A DNA stretch of 64,000 nucleotides from Selaginella moellendorffii (Eukaryota > Streptophyta > Lycopodiopsida > Selaginellales > Selaginellaceae): assembly GCF_000143415.4 (NCBI RefSeq), contig NW_003314426.1, positions 61,548 through 125,547 on the forward strand, written 5' to 3'. Position numbers and translations under genes: made by a program. This document shows, one piece after another, positions 21,062-32,399 of the stretch (within the stretch, counting starts at the first letter, position 1; each line of letters begins with the position of its first letter). The notes under the pieces were generated by a model that saw nothing but the letters and a program-made list of their open reading frames with translations, had not been told where the DNA came from and searched no databases.

Positions 21062-21619
21062 GAGCTTCCCTCGCGGGAGGGACTTGGAATCACCACATTG
21101 GCGCAGAAGAGTCGCGATTTGGCGTGGAGATGCCTGCAGGAGGCACCGCGATCACTCCTCTTGCTACTTCGCTGGATGTCATGGCAAAGACACACTCTCT
21201 CTCTCTCCATGATCCTGTGAAGAGCTTCATATGGATCATCACATTTTTTGTCAATAGCTTCACATAGGCACTAAACAACAGACATAAAGGAACTCAGAAG
21301 CAATCAGTCTTCTAAGCATCTTATCCTCCGGCATCAAATGTTGGATCAGTGATGTCCTTTTTGAAGTCTCGCTTGTTGTTTGAGGTGGGCACGTGCTCCT
21401 ATTGGTGTTCATGGGGTGTTGCAAAGCTGTGGGCTCTCAATGTAAAGGGGATTTCCTTGGCAAAAGAGCTTGAAACTTTGGTGTGCTGTTTTTCTTGTTT
21501 TACCATTTTGTTTTACATGAGACATGTAGGAAATCCTGAGCTCAAAAGTTCACTAAGATTCATTTGCATAAACTACACTTTGGCAGAAAAATTATAACAT
21601 TTATTACAAAATACAATAA
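21062..21619. other. Gene-poor stretch between oxygenase chimera and FCP1-like gene, copy 1
   Basis: A CT-microsatellite (21184-21203) lies near the left side. A plus frame at 21349-21597 is conserved in copy 2 but I recognise nothing in it. The block 21470-21600 recurs, diverged, at 25785-25900 upstream of the FCP1-like pseudogene. Confidence 0.45.
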
Positions 21620-22201
21620 TCAGTTAAAAACAACCCATTCATCATCGAATGGATCTAGGACGTACAATTTGCCTTGCTTCTCCACACATTGTCCAATATT
21701 CCAGCGATGGGTAACTTTGGTAAAATCCACACACTTTGACAGCACAAGAAGGAACGGGGTTACATCTGCCAAGAAGTGGTCATCCTTTGACCCCTCAAAC
21801 TTTGGAGCCACCACCACGCTCTCTTGATGACCTTGGTAGAAGTCAATAATGTCATCCAGTGCCACCACCCGCTCGAAATCCCGAAACCCTACATGGTCAA
21901 GATTCTTGACTTTCGTCCCGTCCTTTAGAACAACGCAATTGCCACCATGTAGCCTCCTCGACACAAGCCCCCCAGTAGGATCCAGATGGTCAACCACAAG
22001 GTTGACATACTTCTCCTGGGCGGCACTAAACACCACGATATCGTACACTTTTGAAACCTTCCCCAGAAATTCATCTGGTCTCTTCATGATGTGGAGTGGT
22101 GCATCATCGTCGAATTCCATGCTGAAACTCACAGAAGAGACGAGATCCTTATGAGCGTATACCAGTGTATTGTCTAGATCGAGAATGAGTGTCTTCTTCA
22201 T
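21620..22201 (-). CDS. Small FCP1/SCP-type (NIF) phosphatase, copy 1
   Basis: 193 aa, close to a bare catalytic domain. Motif I is ILDLDNTLVYAHKD (nucleophile and acid/base Asp both present). The middle has IVVFSAAQEKYVNLVVDHLDP, and the C-terminal part has NLDHVGF and VVALDDIIDFY, where the family usually has a DDSP-like box. It dephosphorylates phospho-Ser/Thr in relatives such as the RNA polymerase II tail; the substrate here is unknown. Two codons (after MKRP) are missing relative to copy 2. It diverges from the kinase gene across about 430 bp. Confidence 0.85.
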   Translation of the reverse strand: MKKTLILDLDNTLVYAHKDLVSSVSFSMEFDDDAPLHIMKRPDEFLGKVSKVYDIVVFSAAQEKYVNLVVDHLDPTGGLVSRRLHGGNCVVLKDGTKVKNLDHVGFRDFERVVALDDIIDFYQGHQESVVVAPKFEGSKDDHFLADVTPFLLVLSKCVDFTKVTHRWNIGQCVEKQGKLYVLDPFDDEWVVFN

Positions 22202-22627
22202 GATACCCTAAAAAATGACTCGTATTCCGTGGAAATGTAGAAGGGCCACAAAAGGTGACCAAAGGTGCCACGTCTGCCCTAAACTCTATCCGACGTGGCC
22301 TTTTTGTATTCTTGTACCCTACTATTGGCAAAGCCCAAGGGAGCCGGAGGAGCGCGTCGATCCTCAATGCAGCTTAGATTCCAAATCTAGGGCTGCCGTG
22401 ATCGTCTGGCAAGGGCAGAGGTGAGTGCGCTGCTGGTTTGCGGCCTACTGTTGGCGAGGCGGAAGGAGGTGAGCATGCAATTGTAGCAAGTTTGTTGTGA
22501 ATCCATTGACGGACAGCTGATGTGCGCATTCTAGGCTCCAGCCGTTGGATAAGTGCAGTAACGACTCCTCAATCTCTTTTGTGCTTTCAGCAACGACTCA
22601 CAATGTTAACACTGACCAGAGTCCACC
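22202..22627. promoter_or_regulatory. Bidirectional promoter region between FCP1-like and kinase genes, copy 1
   Basis: 426 bp separate the divergent start codons. Contains GGTGACCAAAGGTGCCACG and nearby GACGTGG words of G-box-like type (about 22250-22300). No further gene seen. Confidence 0.5.
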
Positions 22628-23986
22628 ATGGAGAGGAAGAGAGCTGCTGGTCCGAAGAAACTACACACTCAGAAGCGATCCGACGTCATGCTCGAAAGGA
22701 CCCGCCCACTGGATCCGATTAACCGAGCTCGATCAGGTTGGTCAAAACTTGAAACATCTGCACTTGTCTGACGAAGATCCTCGTTGAAGCAGGAGCAGGA
22801 GAAACTGATCATGATGCATCCGCGTTGCAGGCTGCTCCTGACGCTGGTACGAAGAATTCCTTTTGTTGGCTGACACGACTCTTTGCTGGTTTGATTCATG
22901 ACTTGCAGAATATGTTCGGCAATTCCTCGCAATGGCGCAACGCTTGGAGAGATTCAAGATGCTCTCGGCGAATGTTGTGACCGGGATCGTGGAATCGATC
23001 CAAAAGGGAGGGGAGACTCCAGTTGCAGCAGCAGGTGGATACAATAATTTCTCTCTTTGGCATCTTTTCGCTTCTGAGTGGCCCCTTGTCTCTCTTGTCC
23101 AGGCCGCTTCTGCAGCAGCTACGAAGTGCTCGCTTGTGTTGGCCAGGGGGCGTCCGGGAAAGTATACAAGTGCCGTAGCAAGGAGGACGAACAAATCTAC
23201 GCCATCAAAGTCATCAAGGTTCGCACAGCAACGAAGTCCAGAGACCAGGATGTCGCGCTCGTCTTCAAGGAGGGAGAGATGCTCCAGCGCTGCGAACACC
23301 CCAACATAGTCAAATACTTCAACATGTGGAAGGAGGAAGGCGAGCCGGGCAAGTCGAAAGTGTACATTGTCATGGAGTTTTGTGGCCGCTCGCTCCAGTC
23401 GGTGCTCCTCGGCGGTGAGTCACCACCTGCAGATGCGTTTAGGCAGCTTCTTCAAGCTGTGGCGCATGTGCACGACAACGTGGGTGTTCATCGGGATATA
23501 GCACCACACAACATCTTCGTCACAGACGATGGACGCATCAAGCTGGGAGATTTCGGTCTTGGTAGGCAAATGAAACATCTCTTCCATCTCTCATTTGTTG
23601 GCTTACAGCTAAAAATAAGGAGTCCATGCTCGAGACCGAAAATATCAAGAAGGGGAGAGCAGTTTACTACTCTCCCCAGCGCCGGAGCAACTCAACCTAC
23701 ACTGACATGCTTGCGCTTGGAGTTATACTCTTCGAACTTCATTGGAGGTGTCCCCCGGACCAGGTTTGGCTGCAGTTTGTGCAACGTGCTTGCTTAGTTT
23801 GGTGAATCTGTGTAGGAAAGGGAGTCGGTATTGATTGACGTCCGGGATGGCGTTTTACCAGCAGACTGGGCGTACCAACACCCATCAATTGCGCCCAAGG
23901 TGTTGGAGCTGGTCGCAGCAAGACGCGACCAGCGTCCATCCGCGCGCGACATCCTCTGCGATCCTGCCTGGCAATCTGTTTGGTGA
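22628..23986 (+). CDS. Protein kinase, GCN2/NEK-like, copy 1 (intact by my model)
   Basis: Exons 22628-22736, 22909-23034, 23103-23561, 23609-23763 and 23816-23986 join in phase. The start ACCATGG has a good context. Kinase motifs in order: glycine loop GQGASGKVYK, Lys in YAIKVIK, HPNIVKYFNMW, MEFCGRSLQ, catalytic loop HRDIAPHNIFV, DFGLG (Gly where many kinases have Ser/Thr), activation-segment end YYSPQRRS (in place of APE), LALGVILFELHW, and a final RPSARDIL. The HPNIVKYFxxW phrase resembles eIF2-alpha kinases. A basic 36-residue start (MERKRAAGPKK) precedes the domain. The terminal TGA overlaps a possible donor (TG/GTGAGT), so it could extend further. Confidence 0.8.
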
Positions 23987-24064
23987 GTTTCTTTCATTAC
24001 TCTGATTCTCTGCTTGGCTTCTAACATGTCTGTTTGCAGCTGATCGTTGTAGTTGTTTAGATTT

Positions 24065-24249
24065 ACTTGCTCCTTTTTGTCATCTTTGTAGTCTTGGTCT
24101 TTTTCAGCATGCTGATTTCGATTCAGAAATATGAATTCGTTGCCAGTTCATTGCATTTCTGCCAGGCCGAGTTGTTCTCGATCAAGGTTGCTGAACAACT
24201 CAAGGGCTTCCGACATTCTTGTAGTCAGGTTCGGTTCAAGGAACAGGAT
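24065..24249. other. Sequence after kinase gene
   Basis: No gene recognised. It leads into the right inverted arm; in copy 2 this part lies beyond the window. Confidence 0.5.
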
Positions 24250-24960
24250 TGGTAAACAGCACATTGACGGGAGATGCAACAGCGTGGTGTCCACGGCTGG
24301 CTTCTTGTAGGGTCCATGCATCTCACCTCAAGTGGGCAGAGATCGAGTGGAAGCTGGAGAGCTATCCCAATTCTCGGGAGATGCGATGAAGAAAATGGCG
24401 GGATTGTTGATTTTTGTAGAGAGAATATTCGCACCTTTGACCTGTTGACCTTTTTACAGGGAAACGTTTTCCTACAGGCCTTTCTGAATTGAATCCAAGG
24501 AACCTGGAAGTCAAAACAAGAGAGTAGCTTCAGAACACTCAAAAGCTCACCCCTGCAAGTTCTGTTGTGGTACAGGGTGAATGAGTTTCTTTTTGCCCCC
24601 TCAAAGCCCCTTTTTTGACGAGTCTGCAAAATTATAGAAAGGATGAGTCAAATGGAGAGAGAGAGAAATATATATATATATATATGAATTGATCCAGGTT
24701 TCTTGTTTTTTTCATACCTTGAGGAACCAATCATTAAATTCCACTGATTTCTTTGCATACTTGAATGCAAAGAATAACAAATAATGAAGCTAAGTGCTTG
24801 GTTAGATTGAGGCAAGTTTTCAAATAGCTAGAACAATCTTTAGCTCTTTTAAGTTGTTTAGTGTTTAACTATCATGACATCAATCTTAAAACACGTCCAG
24901 AAGTTGGATTTTGTGCCCTCTAGATTAATGATGTTAATTTTAGACTCTTTGTCAGTGTTA
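24250..24960 (-). repeat. Right inverted arm of gene cassette
   Basis: Reverse-complement match to 58860-58390 and onward, across the G2 insertion point, to about 44640-44565. Examples: CAACAGCGTGGTGTCCACGG at 24275 against its inverse at 58796-58815, and ATTTTGTGCCCTCTAGAT at 24908 against the inverse near 44575. It includes the AG-microsatellite equivalent of the CT tract at 58415. It is more diverged than the two direct copies, so the inverted structure is older than the duplication. Confidence 0.82.
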
Positions 24961-25440
24961 ATCCTTGTAATTTATAGGATAATATAGTGTTGCTCAGTTT
25001 TATATTGTTTTTCAAATTTTACTTGATACTCTTCCAGTTCTAGATATGAGGCAAAATAAAGAACTTCATAGTTTTTTATATGAAAACTTTAAAGTTGCTA
25101 GATTAGAGAATATTCTAGAATATACTTAGATATTTAGGTATATTCTTTATACCTATAAAGCGAAATGTAAAGAAAATCCAAATTAAGAACACTAAAGTAT
25201 TCACAAATGAAAATCACGATTTAAACATTGTACATTAAAACCGTTTTGATCAGCTACAAACTAATCGCTCAAGTGACCAGCTTCATTTCAATACCAGAAT
25301 GTGGATATTCAGTACCGTGGTTCCTCTGCTGCAAACGAAAACACGTAAAAATACTTGTAGGGCAGGGACAATAACATCGTCCTATTCATCTTCATTGTTT
25401 TTGGTTTAGTGTTGACCACCAAACCTAAGTTGGATATAAA
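24961..25440. other. AT-rich non-coding stretch
   Basis: No gene, RNA or clear repeat seen. Confidence 0.4.
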
Positions 25441-25459
25441 CAGCTTTTTGCTTTTCCTT

Positions 25460-25730
25460 GGACTTTCCGAGAATGTGGATCACTATTGGATTTGTATGGC
25501 TGGGTCGCATCCCAGTATGCAAATGATCTTGTGCGCCTCATGACACCCAATGCGTGATACATGACTGTCAAGGCGTTTGTGGAGAGTTACTTTGGCTACG
25601 ACATGACTTTTGGGTGTTGTCGCGGGTGTCTTGGTCGGCTTCCCGATCTTCTTTGCCTTCATGTTTGCCTAATGTATCAAGTACCAGGAGGTAGCTCATT
25701 TTTTCCAATCTCTTTCAGGCTCGGTCAAGC
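25460..25730 (+). pseudogene. ABCG/PDR transporter C-terminal exon fragment
   Basis: One frame gives GLYGWVASQYANDLVRLMTPNA and TVKAFVESYFGYDM. After a one-base shift it gives LGVVAGVLVGFPIFFAFMFA, then a stop. This order matches the last extracellular loop and final membrane helix of plant pleiotropic-drug-resistance (ABCG full-size) transporters. Frameshift and stops show it is a remnant. It lies just outside the right inverted arm. Confidence 0.75.
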
Positions 25731-25784
25731 AAAAGTTGTGAGCTCATTACTAGGATGATACACTTTTGAAGCAGAAGAGCTTGA

Positions 25785-26292
25785 AAACTTGGTGTTCTTT
25801 TGGCTTGTTTTACCATTTTGTTTCACACAAGACATGCAGGAAATCCTGAGCTCGAAAGTCACTTCCATAAACTATTGGGGGGAAAATTATAACATATATT
25901 ACAAAATACAATAATCAGTTAAACACAACCCATTCATCATCAAATGGATCTGGGACGTACAATTTGCCTTGCTTCTCCACATTGTCCAATATTCCAGCGA
26001 TGGGTAACTTTGGTAAAATCCACACACTTTGGCAGGGCAAGAAGGAAAGGGGCTACATCTGCCAAGAAGTCCCGCTTGAAATCCCGAAACCCTACATGGT
26101 CAAGATTCTTGACTTTCATCCCGTCCTTTAGGACAACACAATTGCCACCATGTAGCCTCCTCTACACAAGCCTCCGAGTAGGATCCAGATGGTCAACCAC
26201 AAGGTTGACATACTTCTCCTGGGCGGCACTAAACACCACGATATCGTACACATTTGAAACCTTCCCCAGAAATTCATCTACACCTAATCTCT
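25785..26292 (-). pseudogene. Decayed partial copy of the FCP1-like gene
   Basis: Matches about 21470-22075. An internal deletion (at about 26068) joins sequence equivalent to 21772 directly to that equivalent to 21870, removing the LDD region, and the homology stops at AGAAATTCATCTAC so motif I is missing. Several substitutions exceed those between the two main copies, so this is an older duplicate. Confidence 0.85.
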
Positions 26293-26310
26293 AAAGTAAA
26301 GTTGGCCAAG

Positions 26311-28295
26311 TTATTTATCAAATGGAGTCGTGCTTGTGGCCTTCTTTGGCAGCCAGTCCTCTCCAAGTTTTGTAAGCTTAGTGGTGATGAAGTCCTTGAA
26401 TGGAAATTGCTTAAGATCATCCCCTATAAAAGGTGCTAGACACATCTTCCCTTCATATACAGTTAACGAAATGTAGACGGTCCTCCTCATCACAGTCTCT
26501 ATTATATTATCCAAACCTTTTTCTCCTTCCCTAAGTTTGCTATTAAGGTCGCTGAGAATGTGTATCTATTCTTCATATGTAAGCTTTGACTTTGAGATGT
26601 TGTAAATAATCTCATCTGGAGTCTTGCCCACTAAGAAATAACTTTTGTGAGTAACCTTCATGTAAACGCAAACAATACTTACTTTCATGACAAAAAATCT
26701 TTATTATAATATCAAACCACTCCTTTGGGCGTCGAGGGTTAGCCACACTAAGTAATTTTTTTACCTTTGTCTTCTTTGTGTTGTTGATTTTCTTGTCAAT
26801 TGTAGCTAATGCTCCAATAGTTCTTGATCATTTTCAGCTCGATGCAATTGTGCATATGCATCTTGCTTAACCTTCACCAATGGCTGAAGATAACACAAAC
26901 ATTCTATGATAAGAAGTATACTTGGAAGAACATACCTTACTCCATACAGCTGTTATAAAAGCCATTGGATTCTTGTACCATCTATTGGCATCTTGACGAC
27001 CTCAATGATGCCGAATAAATGATGCTAAATCATCACCATAGTGGCTGCAGACTGCATCCTCGTCGAGATTGGCAAGAAACCGGATTTTCTCAATATCATG
27101 TACTAAGCTTCGTTTTTGCACTGCAAACTATCCCAACTTGCAAAACACAAATTGTTAAAAGTGATTGAAGAGGGTGTGGTACCTATGCATTAATTTTGTG
27201 GCAAGCTATCACAAGCCTTGCCACATCTAGAGATCCTCTCGTATGTACATGTCCAACCGGAACATTGATGTGATAGAAAGGATCGTCTCGGAAGCATTCA
27301 TTGATGCACTTTATCCACGCACACCAGCAATGATTCCCGTCGATAATGTAGAACATTTTCCCCACAAATTGTTGAGTCTCAAGATGGCTCATAAGCATGT
27401 TATCAAATTTGCGGGACTTCATTTTCCAAATGTCATCCCAAACCCTCTCGATTTCTAGTGACATCGAGAGGGTATTTGTCGTTCCTGGCTTGAAGACCAA
27501 AACAAGGAACATACCTATGTTTGTCCCAAAGCCATTATGTTTGTACAGACTATAGATGTTCATGTTGATGAAGTGTGGTGAAGCAGACCGAATGATGCTT
27601 GTCTGAGTGAATCGACATAGTAGGATTTCTCGGATTATGTCTCCCGGGCCTTCCGACTTGAGAAACTCTAGAGTCGTGTAAATGGCCTTTTCTTTGGTTC
27701 TCAAAACTGTCTTTTGGAAGCGCTTGTCTACAATGTGTTCAAGTAACTCCACTTCTCTTTCAGCTTCAACTACACCTCCAATAGCACCATTATCAGATCT
27801 AGCCCCCAGCTTGGGCCTAACACCCCCGTCAGGCGCACTTGGGCACTACTTTGTAATGTAGTTAGTTTCTGCCATATTTTGTAAATATGTTAAGAGTAGT
27901 GGCATTTGTGGTTGTGGCTGCAATGGTAGTGACGACAATCGCGCTGCTGGTGGTGATGATGGTGGCGGTGGTGGTGGTAATAATGGCGATGATGGTGGTG
28001 GTGGTAATGGTGGTGATGACGGTGGTGGTAATGGTGGTGATGAAGGTAGAGGTGGCAATGGTGGTGGCAGTGGTAATGGTGGTGGTGGCATCGATGGTGG
28101 TGGTGGCAAAAATGGGGGTGCATGTGGACTAAAGCTATCTGGTTGGGAAGACGGCAGAGTTGTCACTGTGAAAATCTCTATTTGAAGGTCAACTTGATTG
28201 TCGTTCTGGATCTCATCTTCCTCATGTCTTCTCTTTGATCCAACATCCTTTTCCTTTTGTATTTGCTTCCGTTTCTGAAAATAAAAAAAACTCAA
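26311..28295 (-). CDS. T2 minus-strand gene: Pro-rich N-terminus and DGNH-motif (ParB-like?) domain
   Basis: Exon 1 (28295-27846) opens with a basic segment (QKRKQIQKEK) then about 60 residues of mostly Pro/Ser. The same strand continues (27800-27183) with a globular stretch ending MFYIIDGNHCWCAWIKC and FRDDPFYHINVPVGH. The IDGNHxxxAW box recalls the GxHRxxA motif of ParB-fold proteins. Further frames (27120-26311) look like later exons, e.g. KLTKLGEDW. Several breaks make the exon structure uncertain; it may be decayed. It is divergent to the SWIM-motif gene at 29635, the layout of a two-gene DNA transposon. Function unknown. Confidence 0.5.
27890..28132 (+). repeat. GGT/GAT-rich trinucleotide-like repeat
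   Basis: Imperfect GGTGGTGGTAATGGTGGTGAT units. On the minus strand this encodes the Pro-rich segment of the T2 gene, so it is probably coding repeat expansion rather than a separate feature. Confidence 0.8.
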
Positions 28296-28329
28296 TATAA
28301 ATTAAAAATGCATAAGAAGCGAGGACTTT

Positions 28330-28880
28330 GGGGCGTGGACTTGGCGTAGGAGCCAGTTCGCTGGCGAACTAGCCCTCCTCCCAATGCCAAGTCCAAGTGC
28401 CCTAGCTGGGCATTTGGTGCGGGCCGGTTCGCCGGCAAACCAGCCCTCCCCCCAGCACCAAGTCCAAGTGCCTAGGCCAGGCACTTGACGCGGGCTGGCC
28501 AAGGTGCTTGGGGGAGGGCCGGTTCGCCAGTGAACTGGCCCGCCCCCAAGTGCCTTGGCTGGCCTGCCCCCAAGTGCCTTTGCCGGCCCCGTGCAGAGTG
28601 CCTGGCCCGGGCACTTGGCACAGGCACTTGGCATGGACGCCGGTTCACTGGTGTACCGATGGCCTGCCCAGGCGGAGTGCCCGGCCAAATGCCCGGCCTG
28701 GGCACTTGGCAGTAGTGGTGCTGGGCAGCGGTGGCCCTGGGCAGTGGCGGCCCTGGGCAGTGGCAGCGCTGGGCGTGGCATGGCGTGGGCGCCGCAGCAC
28801 TGCGCGTGGCGGTGATGGGGAGCGGCGGCCCTAGGTAGTGGTGGCATTGAACGTGGCGTGGGAGTGGAGGAGTAAAAAAC
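28330..28880. repeat. GC-rich repeat block with inverted words
   Basis: Repeated words CCAAGTGCC and GGCACTTGG, and CCGGTTCGCCGG-type units, many mutually inverted. Frames on both strands are long because of composition; I call none of them genes. It separates the two T2 genes. Confidence 0.7.
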
Positions 28881-29634
28881 TTACTCTTGGCGGCATTTTG
28901 TTTGTCGCTAATGGATCCCACAGTCACTCCCAATCTCCCACTCTCATTACATTCTGCAAATATTTGCTAGCAATGTACAATTTCTATTCTATCCTAGATT
29001 TGATCACGTGACAAAGTCCTTTTGAGTTGTAATTTAATAATGGAGGTGTGCTTTAATATGACTATGCCATAATGTGGAAATAATGTCACAAACGCATGTG
29101 TTGAATTGATGATAGTACAAAATTATAAATGAGAATTATGTGTTTCTTGCAAGTAATAGCATCTTGTCAGAAAATATAAGATTATTAAATTGTAAGGTGT
29201 TATTTCCAAAGCAATGTATATAGATAATTTACTATAGGTGATAGATGGTATTACAAAGATGGATTATATTTAAATGAGTTCAGAAGAATGTGAAGATTTC
29301 TGGCTTTAATGAAGTACTGAAAATATGTACAATATTTAATTTGTTTGGCAACAGTTAGTTGATGGTAGATCCTAGAATAAAATCATTCATATCTTTCATA
29401 TTATGGCATATGCTTGAGGTGATATTTCTTTCCGTTCTACCAAAAGTTAGTCCATATAATAAATTTGAGCATGTTTTTGAATTCAATGTATACAGACTTT
29501 TAATATTGTATAACATTATTCGATGTTAGATCCTAGAATAAAATCGCCCTTTCTTTTCACATAATGGCATAGCACATGTTTGAGGTGACATTTCTTTATA
29601 AAAGTTTAAAGTTCCAAAACCTAAAGGCAACAAA
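28881..29634. other. AT-rich region upstream of T2 plus-strand gene, with a direct repeat
   Basis: A block with core TAGATCCTAGAATAAAATC ... GGCATA ... TTGAGGTGA..TTTCTTT occurs at about 29368-29432 and again at about 29526-29598. No gene seen. It may be a duplicated promoter segment. Confidence 0.6.
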
Positions 29635-32399
29635 ATGGAGAGTTTCCTTTTGCATTACCAAGATCACCCATTGCTTTTTTTCTCTCAAAGTCTTATTTTA
29701 GAAAGTTTTCGTTGCCGATGTTTTGATCTTTCTCTCAGTTCTATTTCATTGGAGGCTGTGATTTGCAACAACATTGGTGTAGTTGAACAATCGGAGTTTC
29801 TTCTTTTAGGTGTAGGTGAAGGTGGACAACATTGGGATTTGCAACATTCCAAGTCAAAGGAGATTCGAGTTTTTGGATCTCCAATCAAAGTGCGAGGCTG
29901 CAATCCTGCCAAAGTGAATGTGAAGCAAGATTCGGTCATCATCATTTCTTCCTATTCTAGTTCTAATGGAGATTTTAGTCTAGTGCGAGCTAAGAATTTC
30001 CAAACTCAAACTTCACCGATATTCAAAGTTGTTTGCAATGCTTTCCAGTTTTCGCACCTCTCTATCGACGTGTGTTCCTTTCTGGATAAGCCCGTTAGCG
30101 AGCTCCCATCTACATACAATGGCAATATCTTCTTTGAACTACCACCTTTTGTTAGCTCAAAACAAAAGAGGATGGAGACGAAGTAAGACTTTCACAACTG
30201 GTGCAAGATTAAGACCACACATTTCTAGCGTTTCAAAGGCACAGTGTCCATGGTTCATTGTGGTGGGTATTTGGATTGTGTGAATAAAGCATGCAATTGA
30301 GAGCATGGTAAAAAACTCCATATTTCTTTAAGGATCTACAACTAATCCTCCAATCTGTGACACCATTGGTGGTGGATTCAAGTGTCAGTTTTGCAAGAAT
30401 GCTCCATTGTGTTGTGCCATCTACGGGGCCAAGATGTACTATTTTCTTCCATGGGATGGAGAGGCTGGTAGAGTTGCAGTATATATTGGCATGCACACAC
30501 ATCCAATGCAGGAAGGGATACAAGGGAGTTCAGTCAACCGTTTCAAAGATGCAATGCAAATAGAAACTGTAAGAAACTCATCTGCAACTCTAAAGCATGT
30601 TCAAAAGACAGTGCTCAAGGATTTTATCACAAGCACTTGATCCAGACTGCAAGAATACTCAACTGGATGAGACTAGCTTACGGGAGTTACTACGACATGT
30701 GCAACTTGCAACTAGCCTCAGGAGGTATGAAAATATTATTATATACTTTTCAATAATATCTCTCTTACATTTTGTTTTATTTAGGATAAAATCTTGGATG
30801 TGTGAATCTCAAGAGGGGAAACTCCAATAAAAAATCAACTCAATCCTTGAACTAAAATGGATTTATCCCTACGAGTTTATCCACCTTATCAAGCCAGATT
30901 TCCAATTAACATTTAAGGAGTTGTGCAAACAATGGCAGGCTGCACCTTCTGAAGAAGAGCACGGGGCAAAAAAAAACAAGATTTGAATGTGGTGGCATAA
31001 AAATAGCCATACTGATGTAAGTTGTCTACCACAACTTGAGTCATGGTTGGGGTGGTGGGAAGTTAGAATGTTCCAATGGGGACATCACTCTTTTTAGATT
31101 GGTTTTTCTTTTTTTCCTCTCTTTTTGTTGCTTTTTAATATCATCTTCTTATAAAGATCAACTACTTAAGGATCTTGCATACACCCCAACTTTGAATCTC
31201 TCAGAGAGTAAATATTGGAGCTGGCATTCCTCTGAGGCAGGGAAAGGGAAAATGAGTCTATATGAAGCATGTCTATTAAATTTGATACACGCTGTAGAGT
31301 AGTCTTCAAAAGCCTTGGCATTTGAGGAAGGAAGATACATGGGAACAAGACTTTCGGTTGAGATGTTACAAGAAGAAAGTGACTCCACCAGCACAAACAG
31401 TGGCAACTGTAGTGGAGGAAGTGGTCTGTGGAACATCTATGGAGTACACTCCCCAGGCTTCTATTGGTGATATGAAGATTGTCGCTCAAAGCGTCGCTTT
31501 TCCTTTGCTGGTGAAGATGTTAGCACAGATTTTGGAGCAAAAAGCTCTCACAAGCTTGATGTTGAGTATCATTTTGCTCCAAGACATCACCCCCGAACCG
31601 AGCCACCTCAAGTGGCTGATGAAGAAAGTGCATCACAACAAGTTGAAATTGCTTATCATAGCGTAGAGCCGAAGCAATAGACAATCCATCGAGTGCCAAC
31701 AAAATCAATTGTAAGGTGTGTGGGGATGCTTCCGAGGGGCAAGTGTTGGGCTTGGATCCGTGGTGACAAGTCTGCTTCTATTCTAGCCCCATATTTCCAT
31801 GGGGAACGAAAGCAAGTAGAATTTTCAAGATGGTGTTGGTTATATTGCTACAACATTGATGTCAACCATACAAAGTGGCTTGAAGACATTATAGAAACTA
31901 AACCTAATGCAGTACCTAAAGAATGGCCGGTTGCTAATGGGGTTGCGCTCACCTCAGATGAGATTGAAAACCTTGAGAAATCTGGTTTTAATCTTGAAAG
32001 GTAAGGCAGTTAAATTTATTGGTACCATCTCCAAGTAGAAGCAAGGTAAAATAAACTTGGCTCAAACACTTGAGTATGAGATTCTCTCCATGAAGTACAT
32101 CATTGCGTTTGCAAAGGAGTACATAGTCAAAACAGAAGGTGGAGAGTACACAATTGCCATTCAAGGAGTACATAGTCAAAACAGAAGGTGGAGAGTACAC
32201 AATTGCCATTCAAAACTTTCCTTCTTGCACATGTCTAAACTTTACGAAATGCGAGGAATATGGGAAGGCATATGCTTCTTGCAAGCATATGTACTACATC
32301 TTTATCAACATCTTGCACCAGGATCCTAAAGTGGATATTCATATACACCAAACAAGTCTTACTATTGCCGAGTTGCAGAAAACTTTTGGAGCTAATTAG
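29635..32399 (+). pseudogene. T2 plus-strand gene, transposase-like with SWIM zinc finger, decayed
   Basis: A 183-codon frame starts at 29635 (no family recognised). Later blocks encode a Cys/His region (FKCQFCKNAPLCCAIYGAKM, then VAVYIGMHTHP at about 30380-30505) recalling WRKY/GCM-type fingers, an unclear middle, NVNHTKWLEDIIETKPN (31860-31910), and a SWIM finger near the end (CTCLNF...CKHMYYIF, 32225-32300). SWIM plus a C..HxH finger is typical of Mutator-like and related transposases, but I see no convincing DDE core. In-frame stops and a 49-bp tandem duplication (32116-32213) that shifts the frame indicate a pseudogene. Confidence 0.5.
32116..32213 (+). repeat. Exact 49-bp tandem duplication within the SWIM exon
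   Basis: Two adjacent identical units starting GGAGTACATAGTC. Because 49 is not a multiple of three, it breaks an otherwise continuous frame from KEYIVKTEGG into the SWIM finger. Confidence 0.95.

Larger units (their letters stand above)
1..24064. repeat. Segmental duplication, copy 1
   Basis: Position 1 corresponds to 41124 and position 24064 to 64000. The order is identical in both copies: decayed Gypsy G1, AT-rich flank, gene cassette (spliced fragment, PPR/2OG chimera, FCP1-like gene, kinase gene). Differences by eye are about 12 in 740 bases of the shared flank and about 5 in 1.06 kb of the kinase gene. Copy 1 alone carries T1 (3389-16301) and a Gypsy G2 fragment (16788-18695). Because the other copy lacks each insertion, insertion points can be read exactly. 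The copy probably continues left of the window. Confidence 0.93.

Noticed and set aside
28302-28847. Pro/Ala/Gly-rich frames in the GC block
   Set aside because: Open on both strands through composition; no domain or splice support.
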